From NCBI GenBank assembly GCA_013398275.1, contig VZSE01002913.1, positions 70,974-134,973 on the forward strand: DNA of 64,000 nucleotides, read 5' to 3'. The notes beneath the pieces are model-generated. The model was not told where the DNA came from. It saw only the letters and a list, made by a program, of their open reading frames with translations, and made no database searches. Position numbers and translations under genes: made by a program. Of this stretch, positions 24,500-37,020 are shown in pieces. The DNA comes from Promerops cafer. Taxonomy: Eukaryota > Chordata > Aves > Passeriformes > Nectariniidae. How positions within the stretch are numbered: position 1 is the first letter of the stretch; each line of letters opens with the position of its first letter.

Positions 24500-25330
24500 A
24501 TCTATTCCTCTTTCTCCGCTCTGCAAAACCCGCCCCCCGTACCCGCTGTGAGCCGGCCCCAAGCCGGGTGTTGGAGAGACCCGATTTCGCCAGCTGGGGC
24601 CCGGAGCCGCGGCGGGGGCCGCGCAGCCCGCCGATGCTGCTGCCGCCGCTGCTACGAGATGGTGCCTCGCAGGGGCTGCTCCGCCAGAGCCGCCTTCCCT
24701 CCGCATCATCCAACAACCCTTTCCAGCCCCCACCATGGGAGCCGGGCCCAGGAGATGGCAGGATCCCCCGTCCAGCCACCGGGCCCTGCTAGCCGCCGGT
24801 CCCCGCCCTCCGCCCGGGCCCGCACTCGTCCCGGCTCTGCCTCGAGGGGCGCCCCTCCACCCCGCCACCTTCCCCCACGGCTACCAGGAACGGGCACGCC
24901 GCGGCCGGGGAAGCGGCTCCCAGGCACTCGAGCCGCCGGCGCCGGGTGGGAGAGAAGCGGGGCGGCGGGGGCCCGCACTCACCGGAGAGCGAGGAGCACC
25001 GACCGCCGCAACCGCTCGCCGTCAGGGGCTGCCGGGCGCAGGGAGAGGGAAGGGGCGGTGGCGGCGGGCTCCGCCCCGCGCCCCAAGGCCGGAGCGGCGG
25101 CGGGATGGCCGCCAGCCGCCCGAGTGGGAGGCGGGAAGGGAGGAAGGACGAGCGAGCGGATGGCCAGCCGGGCGGCGGGGGCGCGGGGCNTTCGTCTTCC
25201 CGCCCGCAGCCCTGGCACCGCAGAGAGCCGCTGCTTTCGTCGGCCAGCCCCTTTCCCTGCATGTAGGAGGAGGAGAGGGAGCGCTGTGAGTGTGGAGGGG
25301 GGGGTAGGAGGGTGGTACCGAGGTCAAGGC
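24500..25330. promoter_or_regulatory. ACO1: CpG island: promoter of ACO1
   Basis: This is one of only two strongly GC-rich, CpG-dense stretches in the window, and it sits upstream of ACO1 exon 2. It contains runs such as GGCGGCGGGG and GCCGCCGGCGCCGGGTGG, with no clear TATA box, as expected for a housekeeping promoter. A single unresolved base is at 25190. Long open frames occur on both strands (for example plus 24548-25390). They are a by-product of few stop codons in GC-rich DNA, are low-complexity Pro/Arg/Gly/Ala, and are not called as genes. A divergent transcript toward the plus strand is possible but not shown. Confidence 0.8.
24983..25200 (-). other. ACO1: Probable ACO1 exon 1 (5' untranslated)
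   Basis: In vertebrate ACO1 the first exon is non-coding and lies in a CpG island. On the minus strand a near-perfect donor, CTCTCCG then GTGAGTGCGG, lies at 24983/24982 in the middle of this island. It is the best donor I see there. The transcription start, and so the right edge, is a guess. Other donors in the island cannot be excluded. Confidence 0.4.
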
Positions 25331-25641
25331 CAGATCTGCTGCGGGCAGAGTCGTCGGAAAGACGGGCAGCAGGGTGTGGGCAGTGATTAGTGCCTTGTGC
25401 CGGCCCTAAGTGCGCCATGTATTCACAGCCGGAGTGCTTGCTCAGGCTTCGGACGAGTCCACAGGTGCTGTCAGTGAAGCCTGGGCCCGGAAGCGAACAG
25501 GTGTCACTCGGGACACTACCTGACACACAGGACTGCATCCTCATCCTCGTGGCAGTGCAATAGGAGTGGGGCCTCCTGTTGTTTCTCTTGGCAGGGGGAG
25601 AGCTGAATAGCCGGGCTGCTGCCAGAAACAGGCTGTCAAAC

Positions 25642-26175
25642 TGGTCAAGATCAACATCATGACGTCAATATTAAAGAACAACATCAGAGTAGAGGACATT
25701 CTAGAGGACATCGTTTACATCACCCCCATAGCTGAGTGCCATGGAGAGTTTATCAGTGTCCAGCGTGTTCCCAGTAGAACAGTATACAGTTTTAGCCTGA
25801 ATATTGTTGAGGAATACATTCAGTGCAAGTAGTCGGGGTGCAGCTGCAGTGGGAGCTGCACGTTGAGCTCTGGATAGCAGGAGCAGAAGTAAGAGGCTAG
25901 GACTGGCACTGACCCACCAAAGCGTGCAGGACCCTGTGGCCCACCTAGGTGAGCAGACACTGAGAGACACAGCAGGAGCCAATGGTTCAGCTGGAAGACC
26001 CCAGACTTTCATGCGCTTAGACTGTGAGGGTATAAAAGCCCAGGGTTTGCTTTGCTCAGGGTCCCTCCTCAGAGACACCAGCTTGAGCTTGTGTCACTGC
26101 ACTATGATTAAACCATTGTAAGAATCCAGGAGTCTGAGATTCTGCCATGGGAAACCTGGGGTCCAGCCTGTAACA
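25642..26175 (+). mobile_element. Putative endogenous retrovirus solo LTR
   Basis: A 534-bp unit starts TGGTCAAG and ends CCTGTAACA, flanked on both sides by the 4-bp word AAAC (25638-25641 and 26176-26179), as for a gammaretrovirus-like 4-bp target duplication. Inside it is promoter-like order: a good TATA box (GGTATAAAAGCC at about 26029), then ATTAAA (26107-26112) about 75 bp later as a possible poly(A) signal, then a short U5-like tail. There is no internal retroviral sequence. The AAAC word is short and could be chance. It lies just upstream of the ACO1 CpG island, in the opposite direction to the gene. Confidence 0.4.
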
Positions 26176-26179
26176 AAAC

Positions 26180-29100
26180 TTGGTCTGACTGGGTGAGAGT
26201 GGGGTGTGTAGGGCGTCAGGGCACCTTTCAGCTCAGTGGAGCCACTCATTGTTAAGTGACCTCCGTTCCAGCTCACGTGGTCTAAGTGTGCCTGCCAGAG
26301 TGATTCCTGGATGGTCAGACAGGAAACTTTCCTCAACAATTAAGTAAACTAAAAGGTGTCTAATTCCAGGAAAATAATTGTATACATAGTAAAGAGGAGT
26401 TGCATGTAAGGAATGCAAATAATCTGCGAGTCTCGGTGAGGTCTTGGGGGCCACTGCCTAGGAGTCAAGCTAACCACTGACAGTTGGAGTAAAACAAGGT
26501 CAGTAATGTTTTGTTTTTACCTCAAGAAAGCTTAGGCTAAGAGCAAACTGAGTTACTTGCTGGCTTTGCTGCAGAGGAGCAAGTCTCAGGTGAGTGAAAA
26601 TGGAAGTGCTTAGCTCTACTTGTAAAGAAGGATGAAACATAGGGAATGCCCATGATGTCTCACCTGGATGTTTGTGGTTTGGATTCCTGCACGCTGACCT
26701 GTGCTGACAGATCCTCCTGCCTACATACACTGTCCAGCTGGAGCTGTCAGACCAGAAGAAATCAGTGGGAAGGACCCCAAGATCTAGCAAACAAGATACA
26801 TTGAGTAGGATATTTTTCTTTTTTCTTTTTAACTAAATTTGGAAATCCTGGCTTGGGCACACCAGCTACTGATTTCACTGGAACAGTTAAGACTTCTAGG
26901 GACCGTCTGTAGTTAAACCTGCTATTCTCTGACCTGATACCTCTAAATAGCTTGTAATCTACAACATACAGTACTTTAGAGTTATTGCTCAAAATTTCAT
27001 CCAGGTTGGCCTGTTTTCTCTACAGCATAAATACCACAAGGAATAATTCACTTGCACTAAGTTCTTCTTTTAGAATTGTATTGGTTTTTAGAAAATATGA
27101 TTTGCTTTACCAAATGGTTAACATGGAACTGGACATTAATTCCTAATACTGTTTTCAAACCTTTGGCCAAAGAGGTTCCTAAGACTGAGTTTAGCAGAAC
27201 AGGGTTATGTCTGTAGTTTGGCTTTTGGCTCTTGAAGGTGGAAGCCCATGTTTCTACATGACACTACAAAACAGTAGATGACTCTGATGGTCTGAAAAGC
27301 CAGAGAATTAGATATTTCATTATTTGATAGAAGATTTTATTTTTGTATATGTTTAATTAATACTAATAAAAGCATTTCAAATATGTTCCTCTTTGTGGGA
27401 CTAAGTCCTGCAATGCATCTCTGTGTCACTTCCTTTAAAAAGAAAATTTAAAAATTTTAATTTGGTGGTTGTTGTTTGTTTCTAACAGAACAGATTTGGT
27501 TTCTAACAGAACACAAGGCCCATGTGTATCACTAAGTTTTGAATCATAAATAAAATCCTCCATACCTAGATACCAAAGCAATTGCTGCAACATCTGATTA
27601 ACCTAAAATCTCTTGGTCAAAAAGCAAAGACTAGTGAAAATAGCAGGTCAGCAACCAAAATGGGAAATCTATACATCAGCTCTGACTTTTCCCTGTGACT
27701 ATTTGCAAGATTTGTACTTTCTGTTCTGTGGGGAGGGAAGGTCCCTGAGGTTGATAATAGAAGGGAAGGTTTTATACAGAAAGAGAGGCAGAACTGCTTC
27801 AGCCTCTACTGGCTCTTTGTAAGGACACAGAGGCTATCATGGGATTGGAAGACAGGCTGTTTATTCAAGGGTTTATGGCAATGCTGTCTGAATGTTATTG
27901 CTGGTGTTTCCAGCATTTGAGTATTCTTCTCACTGGGGCTGAGTTTACAATAATGTGTCTTATTTAGCACATGACTAAAAATGTGTGGGTTTACCTTTCT
28001 CCAAAGACTGTCAGGAGGTGAGAACTATATTAGATCCATTGCTTGTAGGAAGATATTTACTGAAATGGGTTCTTGGGTTTAGGATCAGATTGCAAGGATG
28101 TCCAACAGTTTTCTTAGGCAATCACACATTATGCTAAATCAGGATTAAAGAAAACTATTTTATGTTCTTGCAGTGAAGATGGATGCAAATAGGAATAACC
28201 ATTGCAGTCATGTGCATCCTAGAGTGCTTTCATGAAATTATTTCACAACAGATGAGGAACTATGTGTCCTTTGTCCTTTCTGTCTTACAGAAATCCATTT
28301 CCAAGAAGTTAGGTCTAATATCAGATTCCTTCTGGAGTGTTCTTTGAGGTTATTCACCAATGTCCTAGAAGTCCAGGGAGCAAATCATATTGTTCAATTC
28401 CTATCTGACTTCACTATTGTGTCTCTCAACGTATTTCACTCTTTCTGATCCTATCAAGAAGTCACAAATACTTTGAACTCCCAAGAGAGAGCTTTCAGCT
28501 TATTACACTCCATGCAGGCTCAGCTGATCACTGAGGTTGCAGCAATCACAGGACTGCTGCAATCAGTCTCAGACTGGGCGAGGATAGGACTGATGGGGAG
28601 GCAATAAACTTGAGCTGGCAGCCTAGAGGATCCTGAGCTTTGGAGCTGTCATCAAAAAGAAGTGTCCATCAAAAAGAAGTCTGCATGTGTCCTGCTTTTC
28701 CTGGCTCTCTGTAGTATAATGAAAAGGCCTGATGAGGTTTGCTCTGGAGTGCTGTCCCCCCATAAGCAGCACCTAAGGGTACATAATTTAACATGCTGTG
28801 TTCTACAGAACATACGAATTTATACATTCAAAGGAGTTCAACACTCAGTAAAAATGTTCCTGACTCCAGGAGGCCATCTGTGAATGAACTGAAGAACTGG
28901 TGAGATGGTAACTTGCAGGTTATGGCCTACAGCTTGTCCTGAGTACAGGAAAATATGTTTGGTGGCTCATGAAGGAGTTCATGCTGAGATTTCATTGTTA
29001 GTTTAAGTTGTTCAAATTGTCAGTGTGCAACAGGAGTACAAGTCTGAAAATAGAGAGTTCAACAGCTCCCAGAAGACGTCTCAGAAATACCACAGTAGAT

Positions 29101-31365
29101 TCTGGTTATTGAGCTAAGTGAGCGCCTACTGCATCTCCCTCTTTAATTAGATGATTGTGCATCCTCTGAAGGAAATTCTGTGGTCGGCATATTTTAATAA
29201 ATGTTATAATTTGCTTCTGGTCTTAACACTGGCTTACTTAATTGTCTTTCTTTAAATGAGTCTTCAGAAAATTGCAGTAACGTTTATTGAACTTCGTTTT
29301 CAGCAGCAAAACAAAGATTTAAGTTCTGCCATCTACTGGTTAAACGGGGTTTAGCGGAGGCTCGTTGTCACTCCTACCGGTGAAAAAACACTGACTTGGG
29401 AGTTCAGATCCTCTTACTAGTTCCGAGTAGAAACTTACACAAGTGTATTGTTAAGGAATAATACTGTTTTCTTGCATAAAATAAATAAAATAAAATAGAA
29501 TAAAAAATATAGAATATAAAAAAAATCGAATAAAAGCATTTTTTCGACTGTGTCACGGGAACTGAAGAAAAGGGACTTGAGGATGGTACTATGTACCCAA
29601 AATTAAAGATTAAATTGTCTGAGACAAGTAAAACTCTTCACTGTCAGCACTGCACCTTCAATACCAGATTATGTAATGCTTTTGGAGAATTTCTTCCAAG
29701 GTAGATAATCTATGATCAGCTTATAGTTGCTGTACGGAGCATGAGAAAGAAAAACTGTCTGCACCAAAGAAGTGGAAGGACTGTTGTTGTCCCTTTTGAA
29801 AGTAATGATATAACTCGCAGTAAATGCAGAAGTTTTTGCTGACCACCAGTGTATTTCCCTGTGTACCTGAAATGGTGTAGAGGACTTCAACACAGACTAG
29901 ATTCCTGTGAATGTTCATCTGAAAACAACCCATATTCAAACTTTAAACTTTTGTTATTTAAACTTTTGGTCTATAGGCAATGTACAACACCCTTGCACAC
30001 AGTAAGCCTGGACTTGTGCTGTTCATAGTTTGTGTTGCAGTTGCACTAACACTCCCTGACTGAGCTGAGGACTCTGACAGAACATGTTACTCATCTGATA
30101 GAGCAGGATAAAGGGGAGAGTAAATTAATCCAGAAAGTTGGTGGAAGAAACAAACTCTGGAGCACAGGCAATTTACCGTCTGTTATGTGGCTAGTCTAAG
30201 ATAGCCGTTTGCAATTTGCCACTGTATCTGCCTAAAAGACTTGGACACAGTCACTGACCCTTACCTAAGAGGTACTTGTTTCCTACTACATGCTTGCTGC
30301 ATGTATTTGTTGACTGATAAACATAACAGCTTTGGACATTCACTGCAGCACTACCCTTTCATTCCCTGTACTGACTAGTAATTGCTTGTGGTTGCTCTGA
30401 CACCTAGAATTTTGTTAAAAACAATGGGCACATTATAGAAAGCAATGGAAAACACATATTTTGTAAAGACGTCCTCATTTTATGCTGCCTATACATACAC
30501 ATTTTGCTCAAAGAGCTCTAAAGATGCACAGAAGAGCAGTAGGAATTCCTTTGCTGCACTCTAATGGCAAGACTGTTTTTCTGTAACATTTACTTATTGT
30601 TATGCCTGAACATGAGTGACTGTTCTTAACTACTTTTCAGCGAAAAATTGGATACTGCCTATTTTCCCCAAGATGTTTGTAGTAGTACTTTGTTTTTGGA
30701 TTCCTCAATTTTCTCCCAGCAAATTAACATGCTGAATAAAACAAGCAATCGCAATTTAAGAATATTCCTCTTAGTTGCTTCCAAGACTTCCTGAACAGAG
30801 CAGATCAGATCATCAGATCTGATATGGCACAGTCAGGATGGATGCTTCCCTGACATACTTTCCTGCCTCTGAGGGCAGAGACCAAATGCATCATGACAGG
30901 TACACCCTGACTGCTAGTGAAAGTGAGAGCACTGAGCTAAACTACATCTCACAAAAGTTGTCTTTTTTGCCCATTTGGAAGCAGTTCAATTCTTTGCACA
31001 CAAAAACTGAACAAGGGGATAACACAGCAAAGAAGACAGACGTTGGTGGGCTTTTTTTACCCCATTTCTGAGCACAACATCTAGACACCATGAGGGTGGA
31101 AAATCGTCTACTGCTGCTCTATGTGCAAATAGTTCCTCTATTGTTAATCTTTCTTCAGCGAACAAACTGCCTCATTTACCAGAGACCTTAATGAAAAGCT
31201 GTGATTGTGCTAAGAGAAAGCTATCCAGTGGGATCTCCTATGAAATGTTAACTTGAGTGTTACCAGGCCCTCAGTGCTTCATTTCCATCAGGGAAGTCTC
31301 ATTCACCTTTTTTATTCCTAATGCACTTCAACACTCCCAGAGCTTAGATTTCCATGATGTAAATG
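26180..31365. other. Intergenic DNA, no gene recognised
   Basis: AT-rich sequence with no convincing exon on either strand. It includes a small tandem copy of ATCAAAAAGAAGT (28651-28680) and an A/T-rich simple repeat (29476-29538). Nothing else was recognised. Confidence 0.6.
29476..29538. repeat. (AATAA)n-like simple repeat
   Basis: Imperfect run of ATAAA / AATAA units (ATAAAATAAATAAAATAAAA and on). Low complexity. Confidence 0.85.
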
Positions 31366-31905
31366 GTCTGTGGTGGGAATCTGTTGCAGCAGACCTCTCA
31401 TTAAGGGTAGAAATGAGCCAAGACACAGACTCTCATTTAACAATGTAAAAAGGGTGCCGGTTTATTCTTCTTTACAGCTTAGCCATCCTGACTCTGGATA
31501 CAGCAAGCTCCTACTGTTGGCTTCTCAGACAGACTGACTGCTGGCTATTTCCTACTGGAATATGACTGCAAGTTTGTCCTTGCTGCCTCTGACAGGCTTT
31601 TACCTGGCTCGACTGTGACCGCAGGCTCCAACTCTATCAGATCCAGACTGACCTTACAGCAGATGTGTTGCGGCAGCAGCTCTCTTCCCTGTTTTGTTCT
31701 TCTTTGTGTCTCTCTGGATCATTCCTTCTTCCTCAGGGCTCCTCTTCCTCTAGGTCCTCTTCCTCAAGGCTCTCCCTGACTAGCCAACTCATCCCTTTTA
31801 TCACAGTTACCTTTATTAGTCAGAGCTGCAACCCATTAAGGGCAAGGTTGTTCTTCTTTGGTAATTAGTACGACTGTGATTTAGAAGGGGTGAGGTCACT
31901 TGTAA
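31366..31905 (-). mobile_element. Putative LTR-type element (minus strand)
   Basis: On the minus strand the order looks like an LTR: a TATA-like GTGATAAAAGG (31795-31804), then about 330 bp, then AATAAA (31466-31461) followed by CCGGCACCCTTTTTACATTG. It closes in an end-like ...CCCACCACA near 31366. The CT-rich part at 31720-31785 holds three imperfect CTCTTCCTC(A/T)AGG units. No target duplication, primer-binding site or internal gene was identified, and the right boundary is uncertain. It could be another promoter-like unique sequence. Confidence 0.35.
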
Positions 31906-32323
31906 TCCCTTCTTCTACACCTACAGGAATCTGCATGATTTATGGCTATTCTGTCCTTAACCAGCTTGAAGTGGGTCCCTGGATTTGGGATGAGTTTTCA
32001 GCTTCACTCCAGGCCCATCACAGCTTTGGTGCTGGAGGTGCTAGTGCATGCTCCCATATTGTAATGCACAGGTGCAGGATTGCTGTTAACTTAGTGGTAG
32101 GCCCATTTTTAAGCTGGATGGTCATTTCTTTTGGCCCATGGGGAATTTAAGGACATCAATTCTGCAAAAATAAGGGTCACTGCCACTTTTCCTTCCCTGG
32201 CTGACCCTCTGAAATGTCACTGTTGTCCAAGCTATCGGCTGCCCTGCATACCTTGAAAATTTCTATCAATTACTGCCTGCTGGTCCTGTCTGGTTATGTC
32301 ACAGAGCACACAAGCAAGTTTTT

Positions 32324-32411
32324 AATTGTTTTACTTGCAGCGTGAATTGGAAAACTCACATTCTTTCAATTGTTTTACTTGCAGCATGGATTGGAAAACA
32401 CACATTCTTTC
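32324..32411. repeat. 44-bp tandem duplication
   Basis: Two adjacent 44-bp copies, 32324-32367 and 32368-32411, each beginning AATTGTTTTACTTGCAG. They differ at about three positions (GTGAATTGG vs ATGGATTGG, and ACTCAC vs ACACAC). Unit length is exact with no indels. Confidence 0.9.
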
Positions 32412-34204
32412 TGAAATCTTGAACTCAGTTACACATTGCAAAGTTTCATCTGCATGACAGGTGATAAAGCAAGTTAACAGTCCTGCTGGGAGAATGTGAA
32501 GAACTGCTTTAATACCAAACTTGGATCTAACTGTTAGGTTGCCTCTGCTCTGAGCTACAGAGTCCTCTGCTATTCCACATTACTCAATGAAACAAACACC
32601 TACAAAACCAGTACTTGCAGCAGCCTTCACATGAATTATCTTTCCATTAATCAACCGTGGACTGCACTCAAGAGAACCCATTTCAGTTACAAACTGTTAC
32701 AAAACAGAAGAAGGAAATGTAGTGGTAACCAGAGGTAGCAAATGGGGACTTGGCATATAGCAGACCAGTTTCTGTTTTTCACAGATACAGATACACTGCT
32801 GCCCCTCCTTCTGTTTTCCTTACTGTGGAACACAGCAGTTCCAGGTCACTGCTTTCCTTGTCAGGGGTATTTACTTCTGTTCAGCTGTACCAGAGGAGAG
32901 TAGTGATTCGCTGGTGAGGGGCAGCTGGCTTTAGCACAGCATTCCAATTACAGGGGGCACCAAGGGTGCACAGAAGAACTGCTGAAGACTGTGCTGGAGC
33001 ATGCCCCTTAGCACCTGCCCAGATGCAGCTCCAAGAGAACACAAGGGGCCCTGCAGTTCTAGGGTTATGTGGAGTGCCAGGTGCCTCTTCCCAGGGTGAT
33101 ACTGAGGAGGTTGAGGTCTGGCTGAGGTGCAGGGCTCAGGTACAGAGCTGCCTGGTGCACAAGCTATGGGAGAAGGCAGCACACCAGATAGCACCAGGGA
33201 AGATGAGCAGGAAGCTAACAGGATCCCTCCAAGGAGGTGCCTGTGCAGAGGTAAGTGCTGGAGCCCTCTGCAGCAGTGATGGGTGCAGGACTCTGGCTGA
33301 GTGAACAGCACTTTGGTTTAGGCATCACCACCAGTCAGCCCTGTGCTGTGCACACCCAGAGAACTGTGCCAGGTCATTGACTTCTCAGGAACCAAGGAGT
33401 CTACACCACAACTTATCAGGACCTAACAGAACCGTACTGAGCAGGACTAGCCAAAACCAAAACTGCTGTGGCTGTGCTCCTGCGCCAAGGCAGGTCAGCT
33501 ACAAATCAACCACATTACATTGAGTTCTCCTGTACAGCAGTGGGCTGTAGTTGTTTAATTACATTACTATTTAGTTGTCATTCAATAATTGTTTTATTAT
33601 AATTTTATAATTATTTCATCATCAACAAGCCCCTTTAACTCCACCGTGATGTCTTATTTTAAGAATTTATCTGCAACAGCTGTTTAAGAGGTGGGACAGC
33701 TAAAAGGCTATGCTGGACTCTGTAGTAGGTTTGGATGCGCAATGTGGGAAGGTTGAGACTCCCAAGGTGGAAATGTTGGGAGTTTGTGACTCCTGGCAAC
33801 AGGAGAATGACTCCTTTTGGTCGTGTAGGTACGAACTGAAGGCACTCAGGTGCAATACTCTGAAAACAGATAAACAGAAACAAGCTTGGTCGGGAAAGAC
33901 ATCTGAGCCCCTTACAAGGACAGAGCAAGTCATGGTGGCTGGAGACTTTACTTTTGCTCACCTCTCTGTCTGTGAATGTTTGCTGCCTGCCAGGGCCTTT
34001 GATCTGGGGTGCTTTTGTCAAGCCCTCAGACCATGACCTCCTGTCATCCATGTGGGCACCAGTGACATAACCAAAATCTCATGCATGAGCACATCACTCT
34101 GGAGTCTAGCACATGTGGTATTTCTTTACCATTCTTGCTGGTGAGGGAGTAGATCTATCCTGTAGGCTAGCAGGTTCTATCAGGCATAGAAATAAATAAC
34201 GCTC

Positions 34205-34250
34205 TATATTTATACATATATACATATATACATATACATTTATACATACT
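34205..34250. repeat. (TATACA)n simple repeat
   Basis: Imperfect units of TATACATA / TATATACA in a row. Confidence 0.85.
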
Positions 34251-35472
34251 GGGTTTCTGGTACATTATTAGAGTGTAGAATCAGAAATTGCAATCTGGTT
34301 TTAACAACGAGACTTGGACATTTTATTTTCAGAGTGCACTAACTCTTACTAACTTAACAGCAATCTGTTATTCCATATGTGGGTGTTTCTGCATATTTTG
34401 CATTTCAGAATGCTTTAAGCTACTCTATTCATAAGAATTGCTTTCATGTTCCCTAGGTCCAGAGACAAAATATAACTAAAGAAGTTAAACTGGCAATCCT
34501 TAACAATAAATAAATAAATAAGTCAAGCTCTACCTGTCTTTTTGGTTGATTGGTTGGTATTTTCCTCGCAGAGAAGTGGTTCATTAACTGAGCAAATCCC
34601 TTATGTATTCTGTCAGGAAGTTATTTGTTCTAAAACTTAAGAGCTGGAAATAAGCTATTAAATATTAAAATCAATGTATTTGAAGCACAAATAACTTGCC
34701 TGTCATACCATCATATTTGCTAGCTGGCTAGGCCTAAAATTTCAGCCTCTTGACTTCGCTATGTTGTTACACAGTCTTCTTTACTTTCAGCTCTTTCAGC
34801 TTATTACTTACTAAGTCTCAGTTTTGTTAGCAGAACTAGAGAAACTCCTGAGATAGTAAGGAGTGTAAATGCTAAAATAAAATATGAGTTCTGCAGTTAT
34901 GTCTGCTTGTGATAAAGGTATCTACCTTTTCATTAAATACTTACTACTGCTAACTATAATGATTTTGGTGAAATAAAGATGTATTACTTGATGGGATCTC
35001 TGTAGGTTTTTTTTCCCCCACAAGAGATGGATGACTTTGAATGGAAGGATTTTCTTCTCTTTTAAGTCTCTGTACCTATGTGAAAAGTGTTCATATATTT
35101 GATATATAAAATTAATATATAATTTTGTTTAGATTATGCAGTCTAATGTATTCCTTATTATAATCTCTATCTGAAAAGGTATAATCTCTTAATCTGGCTA
35201 AATAAAGAATCAAATAAAAAGTTAAAAGACATACCATATCTTACTGCATAACTTGGAACTGATGCAGAACTTTCTGCTGGCTTTCCATAGCAGGGCTTTT
35301 GCTTCTCTTGCTCAGGGGCAGTTGGTGCTTTTAACTGACGAGTCACCACTTGATTTATTTCTAGTGTAATTAGAACAGTTTTTTAAAAGACTATTTTTCA
35401 GGAAGCAACTTTGTTTCAGGAAGTAGAGCTATTATGAAGCAAAAAAAAAATACTAATTATGTGCTAGGTACT

Positions 35473-35560
35473 TACTTTTTTGTTTGTTTGCTTGTTTTTG
35501 TTGTTATTTTTTGTTTGGTTTTATTTTGGTTTTTTTTTTGGTTTTTTGGTTTTTTTGTAG
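35473..35560. repeat. T-rich (GTTT)n low-complexity tract
   Basis: GTTTGTTTGCTTGTTTTTG followed by GGTTTTTTT units; simple-sequence DNA. Confidence 0.85.
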
Positions 35561-36511
35561 TGTGGGTATAAGAAATTCAATTTCTCTTTTGTTTTCCATT
35601 GCATGCACAAACATGATCTAATACTTTTGTTGTCTCTTCAGGTGTGAGATTTTGGGGAGAAAAGAAATGTATCCTATTTAAAGGAACATCAGGATTTATT
35701 TTTGATTCAGATATCACCAACTTGGAGAGGTGAAAAATGCAAATCTGAAACCTCTCTTGCTTAGGAAAGTGATATTTCATGAGCCACTTCCTGTCATGAG
35801 CCAAAATATTGGATAATTGAGCATTATCCCTCAATTTCCAAATATGGGTGTGCTGGTTTAAACCAAATGAAACCAACCCCCTGTAGCTCTTTTTCCCTGC
35901 TGGTTGCCAACAGGAGAGCATATTCAAAGCAACCCCTGTGTTTTAAATTCTTGGTTCTTAGAAGCCACAATTTATTTTAAACTTTCCTTTTCAACCTCCA
36001 CATATTGTTTGTGTCATTCCTCTCTTCCAGTTCCTTGTGGTGATGAAGAGATTTCAGAAAACAGAAGTCAACAATACAGAAGATTCCAGTAATCTAGAAA
36101 GGCTTTTGCTTATGGCTCTATGGGATAGGTACCATTGGATTTCACAATTTCACACCTCACCAACATGTAAAGAAAACATTTTATAGAAACAGAAATTTAG
36201 CAAGATTCTCCTGCATTTGGGAAGCTAATGACTCCCACTCCTGTCATGTGAGTGGATGGATGAAATTGTTCGTAGCTCTCTGAGAAACCAGGAAATGGGA
36301 AGGCCAGGACAGTCCACTAAAAAACAGCACAGGTCCATCTGCTTTTCACTCACTACTTCCATATTTATACAGTCTTATAAAATCCTCTCACCTGGATCTG
36401 ACATGATTATTTATTTTCAGATTTTTGAAGCTTGCTTACAAATAAATTGCTTCATGAAAGAATTGAGTAACTGAATTGCATCATACTGAGTGTCAAGAGA
36501 CCTCTGGTATA

Positions 36512-36566
36512 ATTAACTGTATTCTTTAAAGGATGATGTTTTTATCCTTTAAAGAATACAGTTAAT
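36512..36566. repeat. Perfect 23-bp inverted repeat (hairpin)
   Basis: The left arm 36512-36534 starts ATTAACTGTATTC and the right arm 36544-36566 ends GAATACAGTTAAT. The arms are exact reverse complements over 23 bp with a 9-nt loop. No terminal features of a known DNA transposon were seen around it. Confidence 0.95.
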
Positions 36567-37001
36567 CAAACTTATTTGATCTTGTACATAAATTTGGGAT
36601 GATGTACCAGAACTTTCATTTCTCAGTTGTATCAAAGGCTTTCTATCTGTCACTGTATGTTTTCTCCCTAGATATAAAGAGTACAAGAAGGTTACAAAAG
36701 GTTCAGAAGATACGAGGTGCGAAGCTTGCTCCATTTACCAAATACACCTCTACTAAGACAAGAAACTTGTAAAAATGACACTTTTCCCGTACTGCCACCC
36801 TGGAGTTGCATAACTTGAGTTTAATGAGGTTATAGAATCCAAAGTGCCACAAAATGTTTATCAGGATATAAAAATAAGTAAATTTTCTTTTCAGAGGCCT
36901 TACATTTTTTTCCTAATCTTGTCTTAATAATCTTGTCAAAACAAAGACAATGAATGCTCAAAGAATTTTTTTTTGTTTTTATCTGTGAGGCACTTCTTTA
37001 T

Positions 37002-37020
37002 AAAAAAAAAAAAAAAAAAA
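37002..37020 (+). repeat. Poly(A) run of 19
   Basis: Uninterrupted A run between TTTAT and GAAGG. It could be a mononucleotide repeat or the tail of a decayed retrocopy; no gene-like sequence is recognised to its left. Confidence 0.8.

Larger units (their letters stand above)
13699..24982 (-). other. ACO1: ACO1 intron 1
   Basis: This inferred 11.3 kb intron lies between the untranslated first exon in the CpG island and exon 2. It holds a CR1 piece (13931-14320), an LTR (14427-15012) and a small CR1 end (about 17416-17530). The rest (15013-17415 and 17531-24450) is AT-rich with A/C-rich low-complexity patches such as 20700-20765. No other gene, exon or structured RNA was recognised. Short reading frames in this stretch look like chance. 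Confidence 0.6.

Noticed and set aside
24548..25390. 280-codon open frame on the plus strand in the CpG island (also 251 codons on the minus strand)
   Set aside because: Low-complexity Pro/Arg/Gly/Ala translation expected from GC-rich promoter DNA; overlaps long frames on both strands and spans an unresolved base.
35853..35910. TGTGCTGGTTTAAACC start resembling an LTR end
   Set aside because: No matching second end, promoter signals or target duplication found.
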